Shown here in pieces: positions 39,403 through 51,260 of a stretch of DNA of 64,000 bases; the first letter of the stretch is position 1; every line of letters begins with the position of its first letter. Position numbers and translations under genes: made by a program. The DNA comes from Impatiens glandulifera. Taxonomy: Eukaryota > Streptophyta > Magnoliopsida > Ericales > Balsaminaceae. Where the stretch lies: assembly GCF_907164915.1 (NCBI RefSeq), contig NC_061862.1:58878619-58942618 (forward strand), given 5' to 3'. The notes under the pieces are model-generated. The model was not told the origin of the DNA and made no database searches. It saw nothing but the letters and a program-made list of their open reading frames with translations.

Positions 39403-42400
39403 TTACGACCGTCTGGGGGCACGATCACGCCAGGATCCTTGTTGCATTACAAGTACCTACAAACAAGATTATCATATTAATTGATAGCCAGCCAATGGGT
39501 GGTGTTTGTTCTTCGTTATTAAATGAAAAGTAGTGAATATGAAGATTTAGGAAATGGAGTTGAAAGAAAGAGAGTTGGGTGTTTGCATGTATATTGAGCC
39601 TATTTAGTTACCCAATTTTGTCATCACAATCAAGATTTCATTGCAAGTGAAGTCAATTTTGTATAAAGATTATTTTTGGTGTGATTTTTGGCTTCACTTA
39701 GTATAAAGAAAGACCATTGTATAGATCAATATGATTCAAAATCACTAGTCTCAATAAAAAAAAATACTTACTCTTTCGTTGACAAGACTTGCGGCGGCAG
39801 GTATGGCGTCTGTATTGTCATCTTCTTCCGCATCATCTTCTATTATTCTAACAGAAGAAGAGGTTCCAAATATAGCTTCATCATGAGCCATCTTAATTTG
39901 TTCCTCCCTTTTTGCCTTCAAACAATAATAAATTATTAATTAAAAAAGAGCGAAACTATTTTGGCAACATATTTCAAAGAAGCGAGAAGTTGTCAGAGAA
40001 AAGAGACCTTGACTGCAGAGAGCCGGAAACTTTGCCCTATCCTCTTCACTATTGCTGCATCATCTTCAACAGCTGCTGCAAGAGTTGCAACCAAATCGTA
40101 ACTGGTCATCGAATTTTACACATGTTATTGATACATTTGAATCATTTGCTATTTGCTACTTGATGAACTTCAATTCATTTACAATTTATTTTCTTTATAA
40201 TTTTCATTCGTTTAATTTAGGTCTTGTTTGATATGGATCCAATTAACAATCTATCTACTCATCAATCACATCATTCAAATTATCAACTAAAATATCCTCT
40301 ATTTTTAGTTAAATAATCTCCTTTTACCCAAACAATCTAATTTTCAATAACTTACATGAAACAATGTTATTTGTAAATAACCACTTAATTATTTAAATCC
40401 CTTGATCAAACAAGACCTTATTTTATTCTGGGTTAACATTTCCAATACTAAAGATTTGTCTTTTTATGATGTTTGATTCATCTCTACATATACCTAAGGC
40501 ACCTAGTAAATACATACAGTCAGCAACTAACCTTCAATTTCCTCATCGTCAAGTGGGGCATCTTTGTTGAACTCAAATCGCTCCCATCCAGGACCCATGC
40601 CCTTATTAATTGTATCTGTCTCAGCTGCAAATAAAACAGAACAATATGAATCCCATTATCTTTTTTCCAGTGTTTTTTTTTGAGTTTCATTAGTAGTGCT
40701 GTTTTTTGTTTCCCACCCACCCACAACCCATAAACAAGAGACAAACTAGAAAATGTATCACTCCAAAGGGAATATAAACCAATTACCGTACAATGTGTGC
40801 ACAATAAAGTTTTTTACCATGTTACACACATAAATAAAATTCTATTTAGCTTAAGGCTATGTTTGGTTTGGGCAGAATTGTAATTATAATTGGAATTCGA
40901 GGTTTCAATTCCAACTCCTTTGTTTTTGTTTGTTTGATGGCTTACAAGGAATTGGATTTAAAACTATAATTCCAATGGAATTGAATATATACGATTATTT
41001 TTCATCATTACCACTTCGAATTGCAATTCTATGAATTTTCCAAACATGAGAACTCAATTGTAATCTTATAAAGTTGTAATTCTAATTATAATTCCAATTA
41101 TAAACAACCTAATCGAAAGTTTAGGCAAAACATTTACTAGTTCAAAGCACCTTTTGGTGCATGTCAGTAATGATAAACCGGTAAACTAGGTTATGTTTGG
41201 TTAAAGCTTAATTGGAATTGGAATCTAAATCGAAATCGGGGGTCCAATTCCATATTTGTTTTATATATAAGGATTTAAAAGAGGAATTGGAATTCTCATG
41301 GAATTAAAATGTGTATAATTTTGTAGGTGCAATTCCACTCAATTAACATCTGAATTCCAATTATAGTCTATTATTGCACAATTCAAGCCAATGCCATTTT
41401 TTCAACTATTTGTTAAATAACAATTAGATGCTTGTAGGCAGTTGAAAGAGAAAGAAAGTAAGAAAATACTCTTAAGAATTACAATTCAATTATTTCTTGA
41501 AACAAAAAATTGAATTATAACTCAATGCAATTCTTATAGAATTAGAATTGAAATTATAATTCCAATTTCAGTCATCCAAACATTAATAGTATTAATACAA
41601 GTATGAAACCAAACTGAATATTCTTAGGAAATAGTAGACTGGAAAAGCTCAACAAAGAAGTGAGATTAGTTAATGTTTGCATGAAAGTAGATTAGAAGAA
41701 CTTAGTTTGATTTCATTGAGAAATGTAACTAGGAATAGTTTCAATTTCATGTGTTCATAACAATTGTCTCTTATCTTTATTTAATAAAAGGTTCATCCTC
41801 TTCTCGAAAAAATAAACAGAGAAGTGAGAAAACACTATGGACAAGAAGAGTTGATGTAAACTTACTAGACGAATCTTTGTTTTTATTCTCTAATTTATGT
41901 TTTAGAACAAGTTATGTGAGAAATTTAAAAGATTCTAATTAATCCTAATGGAGGAAAAGCAGCTATAATATTCAACCTATTATGAGAATAATATAAAAAA
42001 AAAAATCTCTTTTTTCTATCCAATTGAAAATCCAACAAAGATTAAATAGGTTGAGCAATTATCCACACCAAATTATTATCAGCTAACATATATAGGGTAG
42101 TAATGGTTGGGAAATATCCAACCTAAAATTAAGATGGGTAATTTGGGGGTGGTTACACCCATTTCTCAACCTACAATCAACCTCTAAATATAAAGTAAGC
42201 TAGAGCACTAAAATCAATTATACTTAATTCTATTTTATGTGACACAATCTCGTTCTTATCAAACCTAATTCCCATAATGAAACTGCATCATTTCACAACT
42301 AACTACTCTTAAATCAATGAGATGCATTTATCTCACATAAAATGGAACGAAGGAGTAGTTTAGAAACTTACCAAATGGTCAATAGGGTGGTCAACTATTG

Positions 42401-45312
42401 GAACCATCATGGATGATAGACCACACATTTCATAAGGATAGATGCTTAGCCAACAATAAATAGAAATAAAAATAACACATTTGGGCCCTTAGACGTACTT
42501 ATCAATTATAAACTCTTAATTGCTTGTTCAAAACCTTTCTATGCCATGGGAGGTCTTCACTGTATACAACATAAAAATCCATCTAGCTTTCATACTAGAC
42601 GACACTTTACAGCAACTATTGTTGAGAACTTCGATGGAAAAGAATGGTGATGGAATCAAGAACCCCTAAATAGATTGAAGAGAATGTTGAAATTCTTTCT
42701 GGTGGATAGACAAGTTAGCATCATATGTTATTTATGGCAACTGGTTCTAAACTAACTTTTCCAAAAATATAAAAGATCACACACAATGGTCTTAAACGAA
42801 GATTGCATGGTTTAAACAAAAGATGCCCATGATATTCTTTCTTTGTATAATATGCTTTAAATATACACAGGATAATATAAAGTTGTTCAAGTTCTAACTT
42901 GATCATACATGCAGCATGTGAGGTGAAAACGAAACTTGTATCACTTATTTCTAAATGACCTTTTTGAAGTAAATATTGAGCCCTTTAGAAACAACGTTTT
43001 TAATAAATTTGTATGTGTGGTTGAGTCTCACCTTGAAACGGAAAATTTATTTTGAGAAACACATAAATTTTTTTAGTATAAAAGTGTGACCGATTGAGAT
43101 AACAATCTCATGTGGCAAATGAACTGGTACAGGATGATCAATAATTTTTCTAATGGTAAAATTTCAACTTTATCTTTACCTATTGTTTCTGTAAGTATGT
43201 GAAGAAAATATTCAAGGGCAATATGGCCTTAAAACATCAAACAGTTATCAGTATAATTTTTTTTCAAATAACGTGGTGGTCCAAAGACCTCACTAATGAG
43301 TTGGATCACCTCATACTTTACTGGGAGCTTTTTTAGAGTTCCAAATGGTGTCTCATATGGGTATATTTTTCAGATGAGACCATTAATTTTAACACAAATT
43401 AAATCACCCATCATCTAAAATTTTACAGACACTGAAAATTGAGAGGATAGATTATTTTTATACAGTTCTTGAATTATGGAAAGAGAAGAAATCTGCAAGA
43501 GAGACTTTTGAAATTTGTACACTTTTTCTATCTACTAGGATTGTCAAGGTAAGGAACCAAAGATTTTTTTTTTTTTTTGGGAAAAAAACCAAAAACCAAA
43601 GATTTTTTTAATACAAGTGATCTCAGCAAGAAAATGAATTATATTCAATAGATAATTTAACATGGAGAGACATTCTAATTTCCTTGACTGATGAGCTGGA
43701 ATAGATGCATGAACCATTATGAAGAATTATATGTGGAAGTTGCAAAGTTGTTAAAATGATTTTGATGTTTTTTGCTATCATTTGTTACATTTTGACTCAG
43801 AAGTAATGTAACATTAACTCTTATATTTTAGTAGTTCACTGATAAAAAAACAACTTAGCTTGAGCCAACAAAGAAAAAAAAGAAGACATGGACATATATA
43901 CTAAGATATTAACCTGTTTTCCATATATAAGCAACTCGTGTATGTAAATTTTACCAACAGTAAAGACTCCAATTTCTAAGCCAGAATCAAGATAGTAATG
44001 ACATGGCATAGATCCTTGAAATGAACACCAAAATAAAAGATAAATTGAGCATGACAATCAAATTACTTACCTGCTTCAGAAAGCTGAAACTTCATCTTGG
44101 CTTTGAGTCTTTCAACTGCAGACTGTTGAAGAAATAAACATAGTTAATAGAAAGTTGTCATACATTGACATTTAAGTGGATCAAGAAAGATAAATGCATG
44201 CCAATCCAAATCAAAAGTTACAACCCTATCCATCATAACTAATATCATATCAATGAATAATAACTTAGCGTTGATAAATCTAATATAATATTCTAGTCCC
44301 AACAAAAAGGAAACCCCTTGTAAATGATTCAAATCACCCACTTAAGAGTTTATATGACTAGTATTTTGTTTCCTTAAGTTTCATTTAAGGATAGGAAACA
44401 CATACATAAACATACAACAGCTATTTAAGACCAAAATCTCTCTTATTATTCATTTTTCAAATGAGATTGACAATTGCTTCATCACACAGCCCGACAAGCA
44501 GACAAACAAAACAATGCTTAATAAAATTGTAGAAATGATAACAACATTGATTGTTTATCGAGTTGAATGAGAATATTTGGCATTCCAAGCTTACCTATCA
44601 TGCATATAAAGCTTATCTTTGAACAATTAGAAAGTTTGAAGCATACCATATTGTCATAGCCATCAATCATCTTTGCATAACCAACCACACCAATCTTGTC
44701 CTTTACAGTACTAGTTGCTGCTCTCTCTTTACTATCATGCTTCGTATTCTTCACTCCATTTCTACGAGGAGAGTCACTTCTACTTCTCCTCCTTTCTCTA
44801 GACCGGCTTCTCCTTCTCCGTCTATCTCTATCTCTATCTCTATCTCTATCTCTATCTCTATTCCTATCTCTATTCCTATCTCTGCTGGAAGACCGTCGTC
44901 GGTGCGGGCTCAAACTCCGGCTCCTCTGCCTAGAATGTCTATCTCGGTCTCTATACTTAACATTGTCCCTCTCTCTTTCAGTCGACCGTCTCCTGTCACG
45001 ACTACGATCATCCAAAACCCTAGAGGATTTCTGGTTGTCAGAGGCGTGTGTTTTCTTCTTGAGCTTGTTCTGGATTGTCTCAATCTGTACTTTCTTATGG
45101 ATATCTTCTGTCTTAGATGGACTCGAAGCCCTAACGAAGCTGCTGAGAAAAGATGAGGAAGAAGAGAGGAGTGACGATCCTCTGGTAGGGACATCATCGT
45201 GGTTACTTCCTTCGGCGCCGGAGGAGAAACCAAGACCTTGCTTGAATCTTGCTGCTCCGGAACCTTTCCTAGTGAGCTCGTCATAGTATGCAGCTGCTTT
45301 CTCTTCCTCCAT
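39403..45312 (-). CDS. RS-rich splicing-associated protein, conserved in plants
   Basis: Six exons on -: 45312-44647, 44122-44071, 40624-40532, 40072-40008, 39915-39772 and 39456-39403, in phase, 357 residues. The start MEEEKAAAYYDELTRKGSGA is followed by a Ser-rich stretch (about 35-70), an RS/RD domain (about 100-200, alternating Arg-Asp and Arg-Ser), then KIGVVGYAKMIDGYDNM, LKAKMKFQLSEA, GMGPGWERFEFNKDAPLDDE, IVKRIGQSFRLSAVKAKREE, an acidic segment, and the end QQGSWRDRAPRRS. The order and the WERFEFNKDAPLDDEE and QQGSWRDRA blocks match a plant family annotated as pre-mRNA-splicing factor-like; I cannot name it safely. RS domains act in protein contacts in nuclear speckles. The third exon follows a 3.4-kb intron loaded with MITEs. 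A NAGNAG acceptor precedes exon 4. Confidence 0.85.
40220..40417. mobile_element. Tourist-like (PIF/Harbinger) MITE
   Basis: Perfect terminal inverted repeat GGTCTTGTTTGAT / ATCAAACAAGACC, flanked on both sides by TTA (40217-40219 and 40418-40420). 198 bp, AT-rich, no coding. It lies between exons 3 and 4 of the RS-rich gene. Confidence 0.88.
40855..41109. mobile_element. Tourist-like MITE in long intron
   Basis: Left end GGCTATGTTTGGTTTGGGCA, right end reverse complement GGTTGTTTATAATTGGAATT, with ATAATTGGAATT-type inverted arms and TAA on both flanks (40852-40854, 41110-41112). 255 bp. Confidence 0.78.
41190..41586. mobile_element. Second Tourist-like MITE in long intron
   Basis: Left end has TTATGTTTGG and an AATTGGAATTGGAAT arm. 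The right end reverse complement has TTAATGTTTGG and a GGAATTATAATTTCAATTC arm. A TAG triplet flanks each side, but the exact end bases are uncertain. Related in sequence to the MITE at 40855. Confidence 0.65.
42220..42356. mobile_element. Stowaway-like MITE
   Basis: The right end reverse complement CTCCTTCGTTCCATTTTATG closely resembles the Stowaway consensus end. The left end, CTTAATTCTATTTTATGTGA, is degenerate. TA flanks both sides. Inside the long intron of the RS-rich gene. Confidence 0.7.
44815..44880 (-). repeat. Hexanucleotide repeat encoding the Arg-Asp run
   Basis: TCTCTATCTCTA units on + encode RDRDRD on -, within exon 1 of the RS-rich gene. Length changes in steps of six bases would add or remove Arg-Asp pairs without shifting the frame. 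Confidence 0.9.
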
Positions 45313-46385
45313 TGATGAACTTTGAACTCGAAATAAGATTCAGGAAAAAAGAGTAAGGGAGAGACATCTCAATTTCTCGTTATTTTATTTTTTCCATTTT
45401 TATTATTATTATTATTATTTATTTATTTTTGAATTAAAGTAAATTAGCCTAACAACCTCCCTATAATGTCCCTCTTTAACTCATAGATTTCATCAACCGT
45501 TTAAGCCAACTCTAAATGTGACAATTTGAAAACTACTCAATGTGACAACCGAATTGAATTGTCCTTTGCACAATTTTTTCAGTTTGATCGGTGGTAGTTG
45601 ACTGCGAATGTGACGAAAATGATATTTGTGTTCAATGTCCGAATACTATAAACACAATTAAATATATAAAATTATCAATATATTTATTTATTTATTATAA
45701 TAATTTATTTTTATAATATTATAAAATTTTAATATATTACAATATATATTATATTAAAAAATCAGTTTATAAAATTTTATTATATAAATTTATTTATTTT
45801 AGAGAATATGGTATGAACGGTGGGCTGTGGAAATTCCCCGAAACCGAACGGAATGATAGCAAAAAGTTCTCTAAAGTAAAAATGGAACGGAGATGATAAA
45901 TGCATTTTTCTTTGCTCTGAACCGTTCCATTCTCGTCTCTAACCAAGTCTTACCACGAGAGTACCTTTGTATATATATAAAAGTTAGATAACTTCATGAA
46001 CTATTGGTTCACTTTGGAAATCAACAAATAAGTTGTATTTCAAAGTGGATAAGTCTTAGCATTCCTTGCATATAGGAGATCTTAATTGATGTGAAAATGA
46101 AATCCTATATAAAATGTAAACAATATCTTTATTTATATTTTGACATTGAACAATCAATCATTTAGCAATATAATCTTTTGTCCATGGACCTATATGTAAT
46201 ATTTTTATAATCATTTTTCACCATTAATAATTGATTCGAAAATAGACATAAAGAGAATTATGCTCTATGAAATAGTAAATACAAAATATAACTAAAGGAG
46301 GTCTACATTTTTTTCAAATTTGGTTTATTTTATAAATATTTTATGAAATAATCGTTTAAGTAACTTACAACGTCTTTATTATAAT
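45313..46385. other. Upstream region of the RS-rich gene and intergenic DNA
   Basis: Promoter and 5'UTR of the minus-strand gene lie at the left end. An ATT trinucleotide run is at 45399-45426. Around 45830-45960 two CGGAAYGG/GAACGGAG-rich blocks may be a decayed element. No gene. Confidence 0.5.
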
Positions 46386-46715
46386 TGTGGTGAAGACTAT
46401 CACTCTAAGAATGAAAATGGTAGTGGAATGCAGAACAATAACGTAAAAATAAAAAAGAACGAAATAACGGCACAAAAATCTTACCTAGGTTCGAAGTTCG
46501 GATCAACAATATCATACGTCATACTTTCATAGAATCGATTAAATAGAGTTATAATAAGAATTACAAACTCTAACTCTCTCTATTTTTTCGAGGTTTAGTC
46601 TCACACACACTTCTTATTTACAATGTATATATATAGGCTTTTAGAATTCAATTCATAATTAAGGTAAAGATAATGTGATATATTTGGAATCTCCATCATG
46701 ATATGATCTCGTGAC

Positions 46716-47227
46716 TGTTAGATTTATTGGACTAATATATATAAATAATGTGTTTGGGCTATTGTTTATTCAGAACCCAATTGATATAGTGATCCACTAA
46801 AGTATTTTGGTTATTGGGCTAAGTCATGTTTGGTTATTAGTATGGTACGGTTTATTATGTGTAGAAACCGAATATTTATTTAATATTTATGATGTATTAA
46901 ATAATAAATAAATGACAATATAAATAGGGTTGTGGTCCCCGATTCATAGATGCCAATTTTATTTCTCATAACCTCCATCGTTAGAGAGAAGCAAGAGAGA
47001 CGGTCTATAGAATTGGAAGATCCAACCTGTGGTAACTCAAAAGCTTTGGGCAATGACATCAGGTACGTTTCCGCTTAATTTATCATATCGACTTATTAAC
47101 ATAGAGAATAATTAATCTTGTTTTGTCTAGTTAAACACTAATATAATGTTAAAGATTATAGATCATGACTAAAGAAAACTATTAGATAATTCGGACTAAA
47201 ACAAGATAAGAATAAATATATCTAACA
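46716..47227 (+). mobile_element. Solo LTR nested in another solo LTR
   Basis: 512 bp, starting TGTTAGATTTATTGG and ending ATATATCTAACA, so the ends form the TGTTAGA/TCTAACA inverted pair. GTGAC flanks it exactly on both sides (46711-46715 and 47228-47232). TATAAATAG at 46919-46927 is a good promoter TATA box for + transcription. Confidence 0.9.
46919..46927 (+). promoter_or_regulatory. TATA box in solo LTR
   Basis: TATAAATAG, about 200 bp into the LTR and 300 bp before its end, in the position expected of a U3 promoter. No gene follows closely on +, so any transcript would be intergenic. Confidence 0.6.
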
Positions 47228-47724
47228 GTGACGATTTAGTTGAAATTTCCATAATAATACGATTTGATTGACATCTTCATCAAAATGTGATTTCATACAT
47301 TTTTTAATCCAACAAATTCACAATATCTTCCTTCCCTTTTTTTACCTAACATTGATGCACACAAAATTGGACCTCAAAATCTTAAGCTTAATTCCACAAC
47401 GAGAATATATCAAAAGTTATTAAGACCAAATTGCTGTAATTCTAATCTGAGTAAAAATTAAGTTCATTGTAATATAAACTATAAAAATCCAAAACCCAAG
47501 CATGTCCTAAAGCATGTCCTATTGATGACTTTCATATCTCTTAAGTGATACACCAGCTATTTCCACTCTAACAAATACCAAGCCACCAACAAATATATTA
47601 GTTGAATACTTCAATATTCACATTCGTCGTTCAAGAGATAAATCGTCATACATGCTTTCGCTCAAGAAACTCTTAAAATACTAGTACAATTTCCACATTC
47701 ATCATCCCCTCCTCTAGTCTAACG

Positions 47725-47850
47725 GAAAAAAAGGTGGATACTCACCCTAAGGTCCTGAGTTTGAGCCCGTCAGGCGGTAAGTTCTGTGCCTAATTAAATG
47801 GTTAAGTGCGTTTACGGACTACATACTTAATCCGTTGTCCCATTTTTCGA
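47725..47850 (+). repeat. SINE-like repeat copy
   Basis: Contains GGTCCTGAGTTTGAGCCCGT, which resembles a tRNA-type B box, followed by TTAAATGGTTAAGTGCGTTT. The same series in reverse occurs at 58893-59272 and about 48935-49065. Confidence 0.6.
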
Positions 47851-48934
47851 GTTTTCCCAAAAAAATCTTCACATTCATCCACATTCGCTCAAGAGACTCT
47901 TGAAATACTAAGAATCTCTATATTCAAGTATGTCACTAGTCACCTGTCATTTGTTTCATCCATTTAAGAGATAAATCTTCGTACCTTCATTTTCTCTTAA
48001 AATTTATTTTAAAAGATAAAATTATAGAGTTTATAACACCAAGTGAATTTGGACAACCACGCGTACACCAACACTTCCCAATTTTTGTTTATATAGGTCA
48101 GGTTAAAATATAAAAAAAATAAAATCTAAATTAACAATTATTTATTACATCAAAATAATACTTACTCTTGTTTGTCACAACATAATGTGTTCTTCTTCAA
48201 TACTAACGATTGACTTAAGAAGACGCAAAATGAATATCATCTTCAACTTCCTCAAAACCGTCTATGATAATAATTAATTGAGCTCAAGACGAACTTTCAT
48301 TGTTTACTTACGTAAAATGAGATATCGACCGAAAAATCGAGGAGACCTAAGATAATCATTAATCATCTACTTTCTAACACAAAAAATAAGGCAGCTCTCA
48401 GCATCTTTTTTCAAGCTCAATATCTAGCAAACACTTGTCACACATCTTGTTTTGAACCTCGCATACTCAAGCACCTTGTTTTGAACCTCGCATACTCAAA
48501 CACCTTGAATCTCATACTTCTCTTCGAACCCTTCAAACATACAATTTTTTAGTTTTCAATTATGTCTAAAATCACTAGCGTTTCAAGGATTTTATATTAA
48601 GACTCGTTTATACAATTGTCTTTATCAATTTCTTCACACAATCATCCATACTTTCTCGAAAGAAATTTATTTTTCCAAAATAATAATAATAATATATAAG
48701 AGCAAGTACCATATTTTCATAAATTTGGTTGTGTTTTAAGTTTATTGAATAATTTAATTATCTATATTTAGCTCAAATTAAACTAAATAAGTAAACCATG
48801 AAAGATAGTAAAAATGCACCAAAAGACAAACGTATTCCTCAAAGATAATTAAATTAGGTCCTTACAAAAATAAATTAGTTAGGTTTCAACATTTGAATCC
48901 TCAACGATGGTTTCACTCTTCCTTCCGAGTGCCA

Positions 48935-49065
48935 CTAATCATCGCGGGTTAAACACGTATCCCGCAAACATATTCAATCAATTTAATTAGATAAGCGGAA
49001 CTTGTCGTCTGACGAGCTCGAATCTAAGACCTCAAAGAGGCTAGGGTATTCACATATTGTTGCCT
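48935..49065 (-). repeat. SINE-like repeat copy
   Basis: Reverse-sense relative of 47725-47850, with GACGAGCTCGAATCTAAGAC and GAGGCTAGGGTAT matching the copies near 59 kb. More diverged. Confidence 0.55.
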
Positions 49066-49309
49066 CTAGGCTAGGCTAGAAGAAGGGATTCAAAGTTTAG
49101 TTTTACATTTGATTAAACTAAGTTATATATGAATTAGATCATTTTATGAACATATCAACTTAATTAACTAATCAATTTGTAATATTTACTAAAATCTTAA
49201 GAGAAAAACAAGATGTAACTACACATAAGTTTGGCTTGTGAACAAGCATAATAACCATCATGTGGTGGTTCCATCAATTTGTATTTGGAAGGAACACGGA
49301 CATTCTTAA

Positions 49310-50193
49310 TGTTGGTTAATTAGATGTTCGCAGCGGAATAATTTATAGATCTAATCTAAATATCTAATCATATGATCATGCATAATTGATAGAATCATGA
49401 TATATAGTTTATAGAAATATACCTTTGATGCGTGAACCGGATCAGATCTGGTAGTAATGAATAGTCGAGAGCCCCACGTGTTGCTCCTCTACTTGGTCCA
49501 CACGAGCCCAACTAGATCTCTTTTTACTTTCGACTGCTAGGACGAAAAAGACAAAGGGGAAGCAATCCAATTGCTAGATTAAAAGATGATTTCTTCCTCT
49601 TGGAGTTCTCACCGTAATATAACAAAAGCCGTTTTAAAAGAGGAACAATTCTCTCTCTATTCACTTCCATTTTCTTGCAAATAAGTGAATCATTTTGTAT
49701 TAAATAAAATTCCATAATTAACTATTAATTATATATTATTTTATTTCACAAATAAATAATATTTCTTATTATTAATAATATCTAATATGTATTAATTATA
49801 TATTATTTTATTTCACAATCTTAACTCCATAATTAACCATTAATTATATATTATTTTATTTCACAAATAAATAATATTTCTTATTATTAATAATATCTAA
49901 TATGTATTAATTATATATTATTTTATTTCACAAATAAATAATATTTCTTATTATTAATAATATCTAATATGTATTAATAATTAACCATCTTTTTCGTTTA
50001 TCTAGTCGGTCAACTCTAAGTGTGTGACCTCATAGAACCCGATTATAATAGTCATAGGTTTAACCTCATTAATCGTAGTTGGCTTCTAGCAAAGCACTAC
50101 GATTCCTAAAATAATCGGATTAAATTATATCTGTTAATTTGTCCTATCCAAGTTTACTCATTGCACATTAAATTAAAGGACACAATTCCTTCA
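49310..50193 (-). repeat. Copia B 3' LTR
   Basis: Contains internal tandem repeats of an AT-rich unit (AATAATATTTCTTATTATTA) near 49747-49975. The inner edge is slightly damaged, lacking the TGT start seen in the other LTR. Confidence 0.88.
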
Positions 50194-50655
50194 ATCTCCC
50201 ACTTGTCCTTAAACAAGTGTGTAATATAAGATACCTTTGTCTCTTAATGTCTTATTTGATGATATGGTAACATTCATACCTTTCTATCAAATATGTTTCT
50301 TGAACTCTGAGTTTGAACTGTCAATTAAACGGATGATTCATATTAATCCATCCGAGCATGGCCATGCATTTTCAGTTCTCGTTCTTCAAGTGGCCAAGAC
50401 ACCATTCTTGTACACCATTCCTATTCAATTCCTTCAATCTCCCACTTGTCCTTAAACAAGTATTTAATATAAGATACCTTTGTCTCTTAATGTCTTATTT
50501 GATGATATGGTAACATTCATACCTTTCTATCAAATATGTTTCTTGAACTCTGAGTTTGAACTGTCAATTAAACGGATGATTCATATTAATCCATCTGAGC
50601 ATGGCCATGCATTTTCAGTTCTCGTTCTTCAAGTGGCCGAGACACCATTCATGTT
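50188..50655. repeat. 243-bp direct duplication beside the 3' LTR
   Basis: CCTTCAATCTCCCACTTGTC at 50188 recurs at 50431, and the following 200 bases are almost identical. The unit includes the polypurine tract, so the element now has two candidate tracts. Confidence 0.9.
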
Positions 50656-51260
50656 CAATGTATCACAGTATACATGAAGTAGGAGGACTTCTCCATTCTT
50701 GTATGACTATGGCTCCCACTCAATTTTTAGCAATCTCAACTACTGCCTTTATAACTCCCTTTTACGGAAAGCGTTTAACAGTGTCAAAGAAACACCAATC
50801 ATCAAGTGAGGCCACAACATACTCATGTCTGAGGAATCTACTAAACATGGTTTAACTTAAAACTCTACAATCTCTTTTGGAGAGTCTTAAGGTGGGTCAG
50901 TCTTACATGTATCATCCATACACATATATGTAATTGACTAGACATCTCCATGTCCTTATAGCCCATGAAACCTGACGCTATCAGTCAGCTTACAATATAG
51001 TAACTTATAAAATCATCTATGTCCATTTGATGATTTTAAACTATAGACTTTTAATAATTCAAAACTTCATTTCATTTAATGGGGTTTCATTCATCAGAAC
51101 ACTTAAGATGATCCCATTTGTTAATAATGAATTATTTGGACATATTATTTAATATCGATAAAAACAATATAAATAAGGATGAAATATCATAAAATCATCA
51201 AGTCAAACATAAAACTGGTGTCTAACACTCATAAATACATAATGTAATACAAAAGCAAAC
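50656..51260. other. Copia B 3' untranslated interior
   Basis: Sequence between the end of pol and the duplicated polypurine region. No coding similarity recognised. Confidence 0.5.

Larger units (their letters stand above)
46386..47398 (-). mobile_element. Solo LTR of a copia family, interrupted
   Basis: On - it begins TGTGGAATTAAGCTTAAG and continues GATTTTGAGGTCCAATTTT, then later AAGCCTATATATATACA, GAGACTAAACCTCG and GTTGATCCGAACTTCG. The same series occurs in + sense in the LTR at 62715-63165. Without the nested insert it is about 496 bp. No internal copia sequence follows on either side, so it is a solo LTR. I did not find its target duplication. Confidence 0.75.
47399..49297. other. 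Intergenic DNA with two SINE-like repeats
   Basis: AT-rich. Contains SINE-like copies at about 47725-47850 and 48935-49065 and a short 29-bp direct duplication near 48442-48500 (CCTTGTTTTGAACCTCGCAT). On - between 49297 and about 49175 there is an open stretch (RVPSKYKLMEPPHDGYYACS) that I cannot assign and that may be a host exon fragment. Confidence 0.45.

Noticed and set aside
44696..45286. Leu/Ser-rich membrane-like frames on +
   Set aside because: They are the antisense of exon 1 of the RS-rich gene, where Arg/Ser codons read as Leu/Ser on the other strand.
49524..49715. Small basic ORF on - in the copia B LTR
   Set aside because: It is inside LTR sequence, is not recognisable, and is damaged in the other LTR.
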